64,000 bases of DNA from CAZHPA01 sp964533945 (lineage in GTDB: Bacteria > Bacillota > Clostridia > Lachnospirales > WRBF01): the NCBI GenBank assembly GCA_964533945.1, contig CAZHPA010000007.1:10569-74568 (forward strand), given 5' to 3'. This document shows, one piece after another, positions 25,910 through 35,193 of the stretch. A model generated the notes under the pieces. That model did not search any database, was not told the origin of the DNA, and worked only from the letters and a program-made list of their open reading frames with translations. Both the position numbers and the translations under genes were made by a program. The first letter of the stretch is position 1, and every line of letters begins with the position of its first letter.

Positions 25910-26443
25910 CTATCCTTTTAAAACATTAAAGTTGTTATATATATATTCAACTGCCGAAGCAATAGTAAAAATAACGGCTAAAGCTATTAATGCGTTTGAT
26001 ATAAGCGGCATTTCAAATCCGGCTAATATAAATACTATCATAACCATTTGAATTATAGTTTTAATTTTTCCAAGCGAGCCTGCCGCAATAATAACGTTGC
26101 TGCTTGCTGCCAGCGTTCTGAAACCCGTTATTGTAAATTCTCTGCAAATAATTAAAATAACAACCCAAGACGGCAAAAGCGAAAGTTCAACCATTGCTAT
26201 TAATGCAGCTGCAACAAGCATTTTGTCTGCAAGAGGGTCTATTAGTTTTCCAAAGTTTGTTACTAAATTTCTGCTTCTTGCAACATACCCGTCTAGCGCA
26301 TCTGTTATTGAAGCGATTATAAAAATTGAAACCGCAATATATCTTGCCATATTTCCAAGCCTGAAATCATAAAGCAAAACAATTAAAAATACGGGAATTA
26401 GAAATATGCGTAAAAGTGTTAATTTATTCGCTAAATTAAACAT
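25910..26443 (-). CDS. pgsA: CDP-diacylglycerol--glycerol-3-phosphate 3-phosphatidyltransferase
   Basis: A 177-residue membrane enzyme making phosphatidylglycerol-phosphate. The CDP-alcohol phosphatidyltransferase signature D-G-x2-A-R-x8-G-x3-D-x3-D is complete (DGYVARSR through GKLIDPLAD). It starts NLANKLTLLRIFLIPVFL, typical for PgsA, and has about four to five helices. The ATG at 26443 shares its last base position with the rimO stop region, so translation is coupled. Confidence 0.95.
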   Translation of the reverse strand: MFNLANKLTLLRIFLIPVFLIVLLYDFRLGNMARYIAVSIFIIASITDALDGYVARSRNLVTNFGKLIDPLADKMLVAAALIAMVELSLLPSWVVILIICREFTITGFRTLAASSNVIIAAGSLGKIKTIIQMVMIVFILAGFEMPLISNALIALAVIFTIASAVEYIYNNFNVLKG

Positions 26444-27768
26444 TACACAACACTTCCGAACAAATCATATTCTGAAACGTCTTCAATTAAAACATTAACA
26501 AATTCTCCGGCAACAATTTCGTATTCGCTTTCAAAAAATACAATGCAGTCAATTTCATAGCAATCGGCATAGCTTCTTCCGCAATATACGTTTTGTTCTG
26601 GTAAAAATCCGTCAACTATAATTTTTAATGTTTTTCCTACTTTTTGCTTATTCTTTTCAAACGAAATATTTTTTTGCAAAAGCATTACTTGTTCTTTGCG
26701 CTGCTCTTTAACTTCTTCGTCAACTTGTTCTGGTAAATTATATGCTGGCGTTCCTTCTTCTTTTGAATAAGTGAAAACCCCTAGCTTTTCAAATTGCATT
26801 TGATTAACAAAATTAAGCAGATTGTTGAAGTTTTGTTCTGTTTCTTTTGGAAAACCAACTATTAAAGTAGTTCTAATGCTAATATTGGGCATTGCGCTTC
26901 TTAAAGCGTTTATAACTTCAACAATTTTTTCTTTGTTGCAATGCTTTCTGCCCATAAGCTTTAAAATATCGTTATCCGCATGTTGAATTGGAATGTCTAT
27001 ATAATGGCAAACTTTAGGGTTTTTAGCCATTTCATCAATTAAATCGCTGTTAATCCGTTCGGGATAGCAATATAATATTCTTATCCATTCAATACCTTCA
27101 ATATTAGATAATTCCCTAAGCAAAGCATGAAGTTTAAATTCTCCATAAATATCTTTGCCGTAATAGCCTGTGTCTTGTGCAACTAAAATTAGTTCTTTAA
27201 TGCCGTAACTTGCAAGCTTTTGTGCTTCTGAAACTAAGCTTTCAATAGTTCTGCTTTTATATTTTCCTCTTATACTTGGAATTGTGCAATATGTGCAAGC
27301 GTTGTCGCAGCCTTCGGCAATTTTTAAATACGCAAAATACGAAGGCGTACTTAAAATTCTTTCTGTATTAACCATATTTTGGCTGCTTTCAGAAACGAGA
27401 CTAATGTTTTTTTCTCCAACATTAACCTTTTTAATTATATCAACTATTTCGTGATAATCATTTATTCCAACTATTGCGTCAATTTCCGGAAGCTGGTTAA
27501 ATATTTCGTCACGATAGCGTTGCACCATGCAGCCTGTAACTATTAACGCTTTGCATTTGCCTATAGTTTTATATTGCGCCATTTCCAAAATATTATTAAT
27601 GCTTTCTTGGGTTGCGTCGGCGATAAAGCCGCAAGTATTTATTATAATAATATCGGCGGCGGCTTCGTCGTTTGTTATTTCAAAGCCTTCCTTGTTAATA
27701 AGCGAAAGCATAACTTCGCTGTCAACAAGATTTTTGTCGCAGCCAAGCGACAAGAAAAAAATTAGCAA
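26443..27768 (-). CDS. rimO: Ribosomal protein S12 methylthiotransferase RimO
   Basis: A 441-residue radical-SAM methylthiotransferase. It has an N-terminal UPF0004 domain (LGCDKNLVDSE, NTCGFI), the radical SAM cluster motif CDNACTYCTIP, and a C-terminal TRAM domain (GEFVNVLIEDVSEYDLFG). SLGCDKNLVDSE and the downstream layout favour RimO over MiaB. The start is TTG at 27768 after AGGGGTG; no in-frame ATG is nearby. It methylthiolates Asp of S12. Confidence 0.94.
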   Translation of the reverse strand: MLIFFLSLGCDKNLVDSEVMLSLINKEGFEITNDEAAADIIIINTCGFIADATQESINNILEMAQYKTIGKCKALIVTGCMVQRYRDEIFNQLPEIDAIVGINDYHEIVDIIKKVNVGEKNISLVSESSQNMVNTERILSTPSYFAYLKIAEGCDNACTYCTIPSIRGKYKSRTIESLVSEAQKLASYGIKELILVAQDTGYYGKDIYGEFKLHALLRELSNIEGIEWIRILYCYPERINSDLIDEMAKNPKVCHYIDIPIQHADNDILKLMGRKHCNKEKIVEVINALRSAMPNISIRTTLIVGFPKETEQNFNNLLNFVNQMQFEKLGVFTYSKEEGTPAYNLPEQVDEEVKEQRKEQVMLLQKNISFEKNKQKVGKTLKIIVDGFLPEQNVYCGRSYADCYEIDCIVFFESEYEIVAGEFVNVLIEDVSEYDLFGSVV

Positions 27769-27788
27769 ACCAACACCCCTTCCTTACT

Positions 27789-28628
27789 TTATATTCTATT
27801 TTGAATTTTATAAGCTTCAACACAGTTTTTAAGAAGCATTGCAACTGTCATTGGTCCAACTCCTTTTGGAACAGGTGTTATAAAAGAAGCTTTATCTTTA
27901 ACGTTTTCAAAATCAACGTCTCCACAAATAGTTTTACCTTCAAGCCTATTAATGCCAACGTCTATAACAACAGCCCCTTCTTTAACCATATGCTCTTTAA
28001 TAAATTTAGGTTTGCCTATTGCTGCGATTAAAATGTCGGCGTTTTGGCAAACTTCATCCAAATTTTTAGTTTTTGAATGGCAAATCGTAACAGTTGCATT
28101 TGCTTTAAGAAGAAGCGTTGCTAATGGCTTTCCTACCAAATTACTTCTCCCAACAATAACGCAATTTGCCCCTTCTGTTTTAATGCCTGTCCTTTTTATA
28201 AGTTCCATAACTCCATATGGGGTGCAAGGCTTTAAAACAGGAATATCTGTTACCCAAAGCAAGCCGGCGTTGTATGGGTGCAAGCCGTCTACATCTTTTT
28301 TAGGGTCTATTTGAAGTAAAGCTTTTTCAGCGTTAATATGTTTAGGTATTGGAAGCTGAAGTAATATTCCATTTACATTTTCTGAATTATTTAAGCTTGA
28401 AATAGTATCTAAAAGTTGCTGCTCTGTTGTTTGCTCGTCAAGTTCTATAACATTAGAATTAATGCCAACAGCAGCGCAAGCTTTAGCTTTATTATTAACA
28501 TATATTTTTGAAGCCTCATCGTTTCCTACACGAATTACGGTAAGGTTTGGTTTTATATTTAATTCTAAAATTTCATTCTTTAACTGTTCTTTAATTTCAG
28601 AGGAAACTTTAAATCCATCAATTATCAT
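27789..28628 (-). CDS. folD: Bifunctional methylenetetrahydrofolate dehydrogenase/cyclohydrolase
   Basis: A 279-residue FolD with the catalytic lysine region YVNNKAKACAAVGI, the conserved GILLQLPIPKHIN loop, the NADP-binding GRSNLVGKPLATLLL and the C-terminal VPKGVGPMTVAMLL. It interconverts methylene-, methenyl- and 10-formyl-THF. AAAGGAATG precedes the ATG. It lies between a purine permease and rimO in one operon, which fits the folate demand of purine synthesis. Confidence 0.96.
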   Translation of the reverse strand: MIIDGFKVSSEIKEQLKNEILELNIKPNLTVIRVGNDEASKIYVNNKAKACAAVGINSNVIELDEQTTEQQLLDTISSLNNSENVNGILLQLPIPKHINAEKALLQIDPKKDVDGLHPYNAGLLWVTDIPVLKPCTPYGVMELIKRTGIKTEGANCVIVGRSNLVGKPLATLLLKANATVTICHSKTKNLDEVCQNADILIAAIGKPKFIKEHMVKEGAVVIDVGINRLEGKTICGDVDFENVKDKASFITPVPKGVGPMTVAMLLKNCVEAYKIQNRI

Positions 28629-28652
28629 TTTATCATTCCTTTTTAAATCCTT

Positions 28653-29987
28653 TTAGCCTAAAAACAACTTTAATGCAAAAATTAACGCAACAATTAACAT
28701 AACATTGCTTACATCTTGTCTTTTTCCAACTGCAAATTTAATTATTACATAACTTAAAACACCAAAAATTAAACCTTCAGAAATGCTGTATGCCAAAGGC
28801 ATTAATATAATACAAATAAACGCCGGAAAGCCTTCCGAAAAATCTGAGAAATCAATTTTAAGCACAGATTCAATCATAAACAAGCCAACAACTATAAGTG
28901 CAGGCGCTGTTGCAAATGCCGGTATTGCGCTGAAAATTGGAGAAAAAACAAGAGATATTAAAAATAATCCCGCAACCACCAACGAAGTTAAGCCTGTCCT
29001 TCCGCCTTCTGCAACGCCTGAAGCACTTTCAACATATGATGTTACGGTTGAAGTTCCAACGGCAGCACCGAATGTTGTTCCAACGGCATCGGCTAAAAGT
29101 GCTTGTTTTAATTTTGGAAGTTTGCCGTTTTTATCCAAAAATCCGGCTTTATCAGAAACACCAATAAGCGTTCCTATAGTATCAAATACATCTACAAATA
29201 AAAAGGAGAATACGACGGTTACAAATTCCCAAATAGGAAAGCCTGTTTTTAACGTTTTAAAAGCTACAATTATGTTAAAATCAGCAATTGAAGGGGGAGC
29301 TGAAAAAAGTTTGTTTGGAATTAATGAATACATGCCAATTTCAGGATTAACAACATATAACCCGGCAATTTGGCAAACAATCCCCATAATCCATGTAATT
29401 ATAATGCCCCAAAATAACGCACCTTTAACTTTTTTAATAAGCAAAATAACGCTAATTAAAACCCCGACTAACGTTAAAATTACCGTAATACTTTTAATAT
29501 CGCCAAGTGCAACAGATGTTGCTTCATTGCTAACAACGAGCTTGCTGTTTTGCAGCCCTATAAATGCAATAAATAACCCAAGACCAACTGTTACGGCATA
29601 TTTCAAGTTTTGCGGTATGCTATCAAAAATTGCTTCACGAACGTTTATTATAGACATTAAAAGGAAAATTATACCTTCTACAAAAACGGCTATTAACGCC
29701 ATTTGCCAGCCATATTTTAAACCTACGGAAAATGCGAAAAAAGCATTAAGACCCATTCCAGGGGCAAGTGCAAAAGGATAGTTTGCAAGAAGTGACATTG
29801 TTAATGTTGCAACGGCAGAAGCTAAAGCAGTTGCTGTAAAAACAGCGCCCCAATCCATTCCTGCAGCTTCCAAAAAACCGGGATTAACAACAAGTATATA
29901 TGCCATAGTCATAAATGTTGTTAATCCTGCAAAAATTTCAGTGGAAACTGTTGTTTTGTTTTGCTTTAGCTTGAAAAAATTTTCCAT
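28653..29987 (-). CDS. Adenine/guanine/hypoxanthine permease, AzgA/PbuG type
   Basis: A 444-residue NCS2-superfamily carrier with about 12 to 14 helices. It starts with the family hallmark TEIFAGLTTFMTMAYILVVNP and has ANYPFALAPGMGLNAFFAF and the GTSTVTSYVESASGVAEGG substrate region. That group moves hypoxanthine, guanine or adenine with protons. Its promoter is immediately upstream; I saw no purine-riboswitch core in the leader. It leads the operon running to recA. The long open frame antisense to it is a codon-bias shadow. Confidence 0.92.
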   Translation of the reverse strand: MENFFKLKQNKTTVSTEIFAGLTTFMTMAYILVVNPGFLEAAGMDWGAVFTATALASAVATLTMSLLANYPFALAPGMGLNAFFAFSVGLKYGWQMALIAVFVEGIIFLLMSIINVREAIFDSIPQNLKYAVTVGLGLFIAFIGLQNSKLVVSNEATSVALGDIKSITVILTLVGVLISVILLIKKVKGALFWGIIITWIMGIVCQIAGLYVVNPEIGMYSLIPNKLFSAPPSIADFNIIVAFKTLKTGFPIWEFVTVVFSFLFVDVFDTIGTLIGVSDKAGFLDKNGKLPKLKQALLADAVGTTFGAAVGTSTVTSYVESASGVAEGGRTGLTSLVVAGLFLISLVFSPIFSAIPAFATAPALIVVGLFMIESVLKIDFSDFSEGFPAFICIILMPLAYSISEGLIFGVLSYVIIKFAVGKRQDVSNVMLIVALIFALKLFLG

Positions 29988-30031
29988 AATTATTTCTAAA
30001 CCTCCTTATTTATTTTTTCTTTACAAGTATA

Positions 30032-30060
30032 AGAATAACAAATTTCGGAGGGCATTTCAA
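30032..30060 (-). promoter_or_regulatory. Putative sigma-A promoter of the azgA-to-recA operon
   Basis: On the minus strand, TTGAAA (30060-30055) and TATTCT (30037-30032) are 17 nt apart, about 45 nt upstream of the azgA ATG. They sit just after the terminator of the flagellar operon. Confidence 0.55.
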
Positions 30061-30079
30061 CTGTTTTTAAAGCATAAAA

Positions 30080-30105
30080 TAGTTAGAATATTTGTACTCT
30101 AACTA
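30080..30105 (-). terminator. Terminator at the end of the flagellar operon
   Basis: TAGTTAGA at 30080-30087 and TCTAACTA at 30098-30105 form an 8-bp stem that includes the moeA stop region. On the minus strand it is followed by TTTTATG. It is AT-rich but well placed. Confidence 0.6.
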
Positions 30106-31336
30106 CATCTCCCTTGTGAATTTTGTTGCAGCCTTTGTTTGCGCTAACATATCCATCGGCATTTGCAATTAAAACGATAGAGGACGATTTCATAGGTTGC
30201 GGAGTTGCTGTTAACTGTCCGTCTGCATTTTTATCGATGCTTACGGCAAAAAATTCGTCTTTGTCGGGAGTTGAATATATATCATCTGAAAGAATTGCTT
30301 CAATACAAGGATAAGGGCAGAAACAAGGATAAGGTTTACAATTTTCGTTTAAACCGTTTATTGCATAAAAAATATGCTTAACAATAGTAGTCATAACAAA
30401 AAATACTGAAACATCATGGTTTGCGGTTGCAATAATTGGTTTTGCGTTTAACATTGCAATAGTTGTTTGCTTTCCCGGTCTAGCAGCAATGCGCCTTGCA
30501 ATATAGCGAATATTTCCTATAGAATCAATTGCGTTAAGGGTGTTGCTTTCTTTGCAAGCAGAAACTCCGCCGCTAACAATTACCATATCACATTGTTTAA
30601 AAGCTTTTTTAATGTTGTTAATAAGGCAAAGCTTTTCATCTTCAACAATTCCATATAAAACAACTTCGCCGCCCCAATTAGTTATTAAAGAGCGAATAGC
30701 ATAACTGCTAACATCTCTAACTTTTGGGCTGTTGCCATCTATTTGCTCTGTAGCTTCGGCTAATTCGTTGCCTGTTACAATAACTCCACATTTAAGCTTT
30801 TTAAAAACAACAGCTTCTGTAATTCCCAATGCTGCTAAAATACATATATCTTTTGTTGTAAGCTGCTTTAATTTTCGAATTAAAATTTTGCTTTTTTTGG
30901 CATCATGCCCTTTAGGAACTATGTTTGAGCGTTGAGCTATACTTTCTTGAATTAAAACTTCATCGCCCAAAATTTCGCAAGGCTCGAATGCTATAACGGC
31001 ATCTGCCCCTTTAGGAACAATTCCATTAATTGGAACATAAGCTGTTTGCTTGCTTTCAACAACAAGCTCGGTTATTGAAGCGGCAGAAGATTCGCCAATC
31101 AACTTAAGTCTTGCTGGATTTGTTCTTCTTGCTTTTAAAACATCAGATGCTAAAACGGCATACCCTTCAACTGCAGAACGGCTAAAGCTTGGAAAGTCTT
31201 GCTTTGCATAAATATCTTCTGCAAGTATTCGGTTTTCCAAGTTATCTAGTTCAACAACTTCTGTTTCAAAATTAAAGCGAGAAAAATTATTATATATGCT
31301 TGCAATTATATCATCAACATTTTTGCTAAACGGCAA
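30083..31336 (-). CDS. MoeA-like protein with degenerate motifs
   Basis: A 417-residue homolog of molybdopterin molybdenumtransferase along its full length, including the FPSFSRSAVEGYAVLASD, GVIVTGNELAEA and VIVSGGVSACKES regions. Key family residues have changed. The usual S-x-M-D-G-Y-A reads SAVEGYA, the G-D/E after GGVS is gone (ACKESNT), and the usual LPGNPVS reads TANHDVS. It may be inactive in Mo insertion or reassigned. No other Mo-cofactor gene is in the window. The start is TTG at 31336 after GGGGTGAG, 3 nt after flhB, so it is the last gene of the flagellar operon. Confidence 0.78.
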   Translation of the reverse strand: MPFSKNVDDIIASIYNNFSRFNFETEVVELDNLENRILAEDIYAKQDFPSFSRSAVEGYAVLASDVLKARRTNPARLKLIGESSAASITELVVESKQTAYVPINGIVPKGADAVIAFEPCEILGDEVLIQESIAQRSNIVPKGHDAKKSKILIRKLKQLTTKDICILAALGITEAVVFKKLKCGVIVTGNELAEATEQIDGNSPKVRDVSSYAIRSLITNWGGEVVLYGIVEDEKLCLINNIKKAFKQCDMVIVSGGVSACKESNTLNAIDSIGNIRYIARRIAARPGKQTTIAMLNAKPIIATANHDVSVFFVMTTIVKHIFYAINGLNENCKPYPCFCPYPCIEAILSDDIYSTPDKDEFFAVSIDKNADGQLTATPQPMKSSSIVLIANADGYVSANKGCNKIHKGDVVRVQIF

Positions 31337-31339
31337 GTT

Positions 31340-32455
31340 TTAACTCACCCCTTCATAATTTTTTAATTTATAAACGAATGCTAAAATTTCAGCTACGGTT
31401 TGGTATAATTCTTCGGGTATTGTCTTCCCAACATCAACAGTTGCATATAAAGTTCTTGCAAGCTGTACATTTTCAACAATTTCAACACCGTTTTGCAAAG
31501 CAGCGTTTTTAATTTTTTGTGCTAAAAAGTCAACGCCTTTTGCAACAACATATGGGGCATCTGAAACATTTTTATCGTATTTTAAAGCAACTGCATAATG
31601 CGTTGGGTTTGTTACAACAACATCTGCAGAAGGAACACTTTGCATCATTCGGCGCATAGAAACTTCACGCATTTTTTGCCTTATTTTGCCTTTAATTTGT
31701 GGGTTTCCTTCAATAGATTTATATTCATCTTTAACTTCTTGCTTAGACATTTTTAAGTCTTTTGTGTGTTTATATCTTGTATAAAAAACGTCGGCTAACG
31801 CAACAAATAAAAATAAAAGCCCAATATTAAGCCCTAACCTTGCTGCAACATTTCCTAAATATATTATTGCTTGCATAAGCCCCATGCTAGCAAGCTGTGG
31901 TATGTAGTTTATTTCGTTTACCATAGTTGCGTAAATTACATAGCCAATTATGCCAAACTTTGCCAAAGATTTTAAAAGTTCAACAAGTACACGCATAGAA
32001 AACAAGCGCTTAAAGCCTGAAATTGGGCTTAATTTGCTAAACTTGGGCATAAGAGGTTCAATTGTTGGGTGCCAACCAACTTGAAATAAGTTTGATATAA
32101 TGCCAACGCCCATAGATAGCGCAAAAATAGGCAAACAAATTAAAATTATTTGGGTAAATAAAAATGCTATATATTTTGCAATATAGTCTACTTCCATTAT
32201 GTTATCTATGTCTGCTATAAGCTGAAAATTGCCTGAAAATATATTGGCAATACTTACATACATATTTTCTGAAAAAATCCTTAAACCAAAAAAGGCCGCC
32301 AAAAACAAAAGGGCAGTGTTAACCTCTGGGCTTTTAGCAACTTGTCCTTTTTTACGTGCCTTTTCACGCTTTCTTGCGGTTGGCTGTTCTGTTTTTTCGC
32401 CTTCATCAAAAAAGCTTAAGTTAATAGGTAATAACTCATCTCTACTATATATCAT
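31340..32455 (-). CDS. flhB: Flagellar export apparatus protein FlhB
   Basis: A 371-residue export-gate protein with four TM helices and a C-terminal cytoplasmic domain. The autocleavage site NPTH is intact near residue 283 (VVTNPTHYAVAL). The N-terminus has the usual KTEQPTARKREKARKKGQVA. FlhB controls the switch from hook to filament export with FliK. The ATG overlaps the fliR stop by one base. In most Clostridia flhA, flhF and flhG follow; here moeA does. Confidence 0.96.
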   Translation of the reverse strand: MIYSRDELLPINLSFFDEGEKTEQPTARKREKARKKGQVAKSPEVNTALLFLAAFFGLRIFSENMYVSIANIFSGNFQLIADIDNIMEVDYIAKYIAFLFTQIILICLPIFALSMGVGIISNLFQVGWHPTIEPLMPKFSKLSPISGFKRLFSMRVLVELLKSLAKFGIIGYVIYATMVNEINYIPQLASMGLMQAIIYLGNVAARLGLNIGLLFLFVALADVFYTRYKHTKDLKMSKQEVKDEYKSIEGNPQIKGKIRQKMREVSMRRMMQSVPSADVVVTNPTHYAVALKYDKNVSDAPYVVAKGVDFLAQKIKNAALQNGVEIVENVQLARTLYATVDVGKTIPEELYQTVAEILAFVYKLKNYEGVS

Positions 32456-33264
32456 CAGTTTAGGCTCCCAATACTTTTAATTACATGCAAAATTGAATTA
32501 TAAGCTTCATCAAAAAGTATGTCGTATACATATGAAAATATTGGCATTATTAAATATAAAATTATTAGCCCTATAAAAAGTTTAAGAGGCATACCAACAA
32601 CAAAAATATTCATTTGAGGAACAGCTTTAACCAAAAGCCCCAACGCAATATCTATAATTAATATCGAACCAACAATAGGTAACGAAACTTGCATTGCAAT
32701 AATAAAGTAATTTGTTATTAATTGCAGCATAAAGCTAATAATTTCATTATTTTGAATTAGGCTTCCTGCGCCTATAGGTAAAACATCATAACTATAGAAA
32801 GCTGCGGAGATGAAAGAATGAAGCCCGCCTGTTTGAATTAAAAACATGCCCATTATCAAGTAAAACAAGTTACCAACTATTGGAACTTGAATTTGTGTTG
32901 TTGGGTCTAAAACGCTAACCATTGAAAAGCCTATTTGATAATCAACAAGTTGACCGGCAAAATACATAAGAGAAATAGTTAGATAAATAGCATAACCTAT
33001 TGTAAACCCAACCAAAAATTCTTTAGCAATTAAAACTACATAACCGGCAATGCTATCTATGTAGTAAATTTCGTTTATTCTGCCTGAAAACAACACTATA
33101 TACGAGAGCGAAAGCGAAAGCCCTATTTTTGAAATGGTTGGTATATTTACACCTGAAATAATGGGAATTATTACAAAAATTCCTAAAAATCTGGCAATAA
33201 TAACAAGAAATATGTCTAAATTAGAATAAACCTGAGCAAGCATTTCATTTCCGACTAAATCCAT
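32455..33264 (-). CDS. fliR: Flagellar export protein FliR
   Basis: A 269-residue inner-membrane component of the flagellar type III gate with six to seven helices. The GFSMVSVLDPTTQIQVPIVG and FLVGFTIGYAIYL segments are typical of FliR. It forms the FliPQR export core with the two genes upstream, and its stop overlaps flhB. Confidence 0.94.
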   Translation of the reverse strand: MDLVGNEMLAQVYSNLDIFLVIIARFLGIFVIIPIISGVNIPTISKIGLSLSLSYIVLFSGRINEIYYIDSIAGYVVLIAKEFLVGFTIGYAIYLTISLMYFAGQLVDYQIGFSMVSVLDPTTQIQVPIVGNLFYLIMGMFLIQTGGLHSFISAAFYSYDVLPIGAGSLIQNNEIISFMLQLITNYFIIAMQVSLPIVGSILIIDIALGLLVKAVPQMNIFVVGMPLKLFIGLIILYLIMPIFSYVYDILFDEAYNSILHVIKSIGSLN

Positions 33265-33314
33265 TTTAAATCTTCCCGACTTGCGTATTTTTATGGGCGC
33301 TTATTTTATATGGG

Positions 33315-33590
33315 CTATCTTGGTGTTATTAAATACGGAAAATTTTGAAATAAGTTAATTGTATATTCTTTCAGCGTTGTTAGCATAAATGTTCCAAAAA
33401 GAATAAGAGAAGCTAAAACTGCCAAAATTTTAGGAACAAACGCTAGTGTTGGTTCCTGAATAGACGTTACCGTTTGAAATATACTAACTACAACGCCAAC
33501 TACTAGCCCCATTAAAAGTGGAGGTGCCGAAACTAAAATTACCGTATATATAGCATCTTGAATTAACGTTATAATTATGTCTTGCGTCAA
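33315..33590 (-). CDS. fliQ: Flagellar export protein FliQ
   Basis: A 91-residue two-helix membrane protein. VVSIFQTVTSIQEPTLAFVPKI is the FliQ hallmark, seen as QTVTSIQEPTLAFVPK. The start is TTG at 33590 with AAGGAGG 7 nt upstream. Length is normal for the family (about 89). Confidence 0.94.
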   Translation of the reverse strand: MTQDIIITLIQDAIYTVILVSAPPLLMGLVVGVVVSIFQTVTSIQEPTLAFVPKILAVLASLILFGTFMLTTLKEYTINLFQNFPYLITPR

Positions 33591-33640
33591 TGCTATTCCT
33601 CCTTAAGTTTTGGCTTTCGGATTTTAAAAGTTTGGGGTGT

Positions 33641-34381
33641 TTATCTAAAATATGTTTTAATTAAACTTTCAATTACAAAATTCCAGCCACCAATTAATGT
33701 AAAGAGCATTATTTTAAATGGCAACGAAATCATAGCCGGAGGCAACATCATCATACCCATAGCCATTAAAACAGAAGCAACAACCATATCTATAACTATA
33801 AATGGCAAATATATATAAAACCCAAGCGAAAAGCCTTTTGTTAATTCTCCCAAAACAAATGCTGGAATTAAAACTCTGTTTGGTATTTCTTCTATTGAAG
33901 CATACGTTTCTCCTGCAAGCTCTGCAAAAAGCGCCATATCTTTATCTTCAACCTGAACAAACATAAACTCACGCAAAGGTTCCATAGCATTTTTAATTGC
34001 TTCTTCTTGCCCTATTGCGCCACTTGCATATGGTATTAAAGCTGTTTCGTTAATTGTTCCAATAGGTTTTCCCATAACAAAAAAAGTTAAAATTAAAGCA
34101 AGCCCAATTAATATTTGGTTTGGGGGCATTTGCTGCGTTCCTAATGCCGAACGCAAAAAGTGCAAAACAATAATTGTTCTTGTAAAGCATGTCATCATTA
34201 ACAAAAGCGTGGGAATAAACGCAATAGACGCTAGGAGCAAAATAATTTGTAATGTACTAACAACAGATTGCGGATTATCCGTTACGCCAATATCAAGCCC
34301 AAGCGTCATAGGCGTTTGTGCAAATGCAGTTACACTAAAAAGCAAAGCTAGAGGCATACTAATAAGCAATATTTTTTTCAT
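33641..34381 (-). CDS. fliP: Flagellar export protein FliP
   Basis: A 246-residue FliP with an N-terminal signal peptide (MKKILLISMPLALLFSVTAF, cut near FAQT) and four TM helices. Signatures are MMTCFTRTIIVLHFLRSALG and LPFIVIDMVVASVLMAMGMM. The ATG at 34381 is chosen because it gives the signal peptide and follows GGGACGGTG; the in-frame ATG at 34486 would place the start inside fliO. Confidence 0.94.
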   Translation of the reverse strand: MKKILLISMPLALLFSVTAFAQTPMTLGLDIGVTDNPQSVVSTLQIILLLASIAFIPTLLLMMTCFTRTIIVLHFLRSALGTQQMPPNQILIGLALILTFFVMGKPIGTINETALIPYASGAIGQEEAIKNAMEPLREFMFVQVEDKDMALFAELAGETYASIEEIPNRVLIPAFVLGELTKGFSLGFYIYLPFIVIDMVVASVLMAMGMMMLPPAMISLPFKIMLFTLIGGWNFVIESLIKTYFR

Positions 34382-34415
34382 GTGGCACCGTCCCTGCAGC
34401 ATCGTCATTAGCGAA

Positions 34416-34799
34416 TTAGTTCTTTTTAGGAAAAAGCTGATTGAAATACTTTTCAAATGAAACGTTTGGTTTACCTTGCTCGTCAATCACAATTTCCTCA
34501 TTGTTTATTTCTGTTAGAAATGTAATTTTGTCTTTTGAAACACCGACTAAAATATACTTCTTTCCAACTTTTAAAAGTAAAATGCTACTTTGGTAGCCAA
34601 CGCCTATACTTTCAACAATTGAAATATTGCTATTACCTTTTTTAACAAGCTTTCCGTTTGCTATTAACTTTGTTAAAAAATAGGCTGAAATTAAAACAAA
34701 AATCACACAAACAATTTGACTAACAAGTTGAAAATTGCCAGTCAAACTATTGGGTTGTGTGGTAGTTGTTTCTGCAAGGAGAAAAAAAATCATAAGCAT
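34416..34799 (-). CDS. fliO: Flagellar biosynthetic protein FliO
   Basis: A 127-residue single-pass membrane protein. The TM (LVSQIVCVIFVLISAYFLTK) and a small cytoplasmic domain (ISIVESIGVGYQSSILLLKV) match FliO, which helps FliP assemble. The start is uncertain: ATG at 34799 lies 4 nt past the cheY stop and has no clear Shine-Dalgarno, so re-initiation after cheY is likely. An in-frame TTG at 34811 is the alternative. Confidence 0.85.
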   Translation of the reverse strand: MLMIFFLLAETTTTQPNSLTGNFQLVSQIVCVIFVLISAYFLTKLIANGKLVKKGNSNISIVESIGVGYQSSILLLKVGKKYILVGVSKDKITFLTEINNEEIVIDEQGKPNVSFEKYFNQLFPKKN

Positions 34800-34803
34800 A
34801 AAG

Positions 34804-35169
34804 TTAACCAATAACTTTTTGAACTGCTTCTAAAACTCTATCCGGCTGAAACGGTTTAACTATAAAATCTCTTGCTCCTGCTTGAATGGATTCAATAACC
34901 ATTGCTTGTTGACCCATTGCAGAACACATAATAATCATAGCTTTAGGGTCTGCTTTTTTAATACCTCTTGCGGCTTGTATACCGTCCATTTCAGGCATTG
35001 TTATGTCTAATATAACAAGCTTTGGCTTAAGTTCGGCATATTTTTCTATGGCTTTAACACCGTTTTCGGCTTCTCCAACAACATTATAGCCGTTCTTTGT
35101 AAGAATATCTTTAAGCATCATGCGCATAAAAGCAGCATCGTCAACTAACAAAATAGTTTTATCCGACAT
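34804..35169 (-). CDS. cheY: CheY-type response regulator of the flagellar operon
   Basis: A 121-residue single-domain receiver. The acidic pocket is D10/D11, the phospho-acceptor is D55 (LVILDITMPEMDG), the switch Ser is in IMCSAMGQ and Lys is in VKPF. The position between fliY and fliO is the classic place for Firmicute cheY, whose phosphorylated form binds the FliM/FliY switch. AAGGAG precedes the ATG. Confidence 0.94.
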   Translation of the reverse strand: MSDKTILLVDDAAFMRMMLKDILTKNGYNVVGEAENGVKAIEKYAELKPKLVILDITMPEMDGIQAARGIKKADPKAMIIMCSAMGQQAMVIESIQAGARDFIVKPFQPDRVLEAVQKVIG

Positions 35170-35193
35170 ATTAGTTCACTCCTTGGGTAATAA

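Noticed and set aside
28783..29781. 332-codon plus-strand open frame
   Set aside because: It lies wholly antisense to the well-recognised purine permease and has no ribosome site or known motif; it is a codon-composition shadow.
29988..30082. Purine riboswitch upstream of the permease
   Set aside because: The 95-nt leader lacks the conserved core loops and is too short after the promoter.
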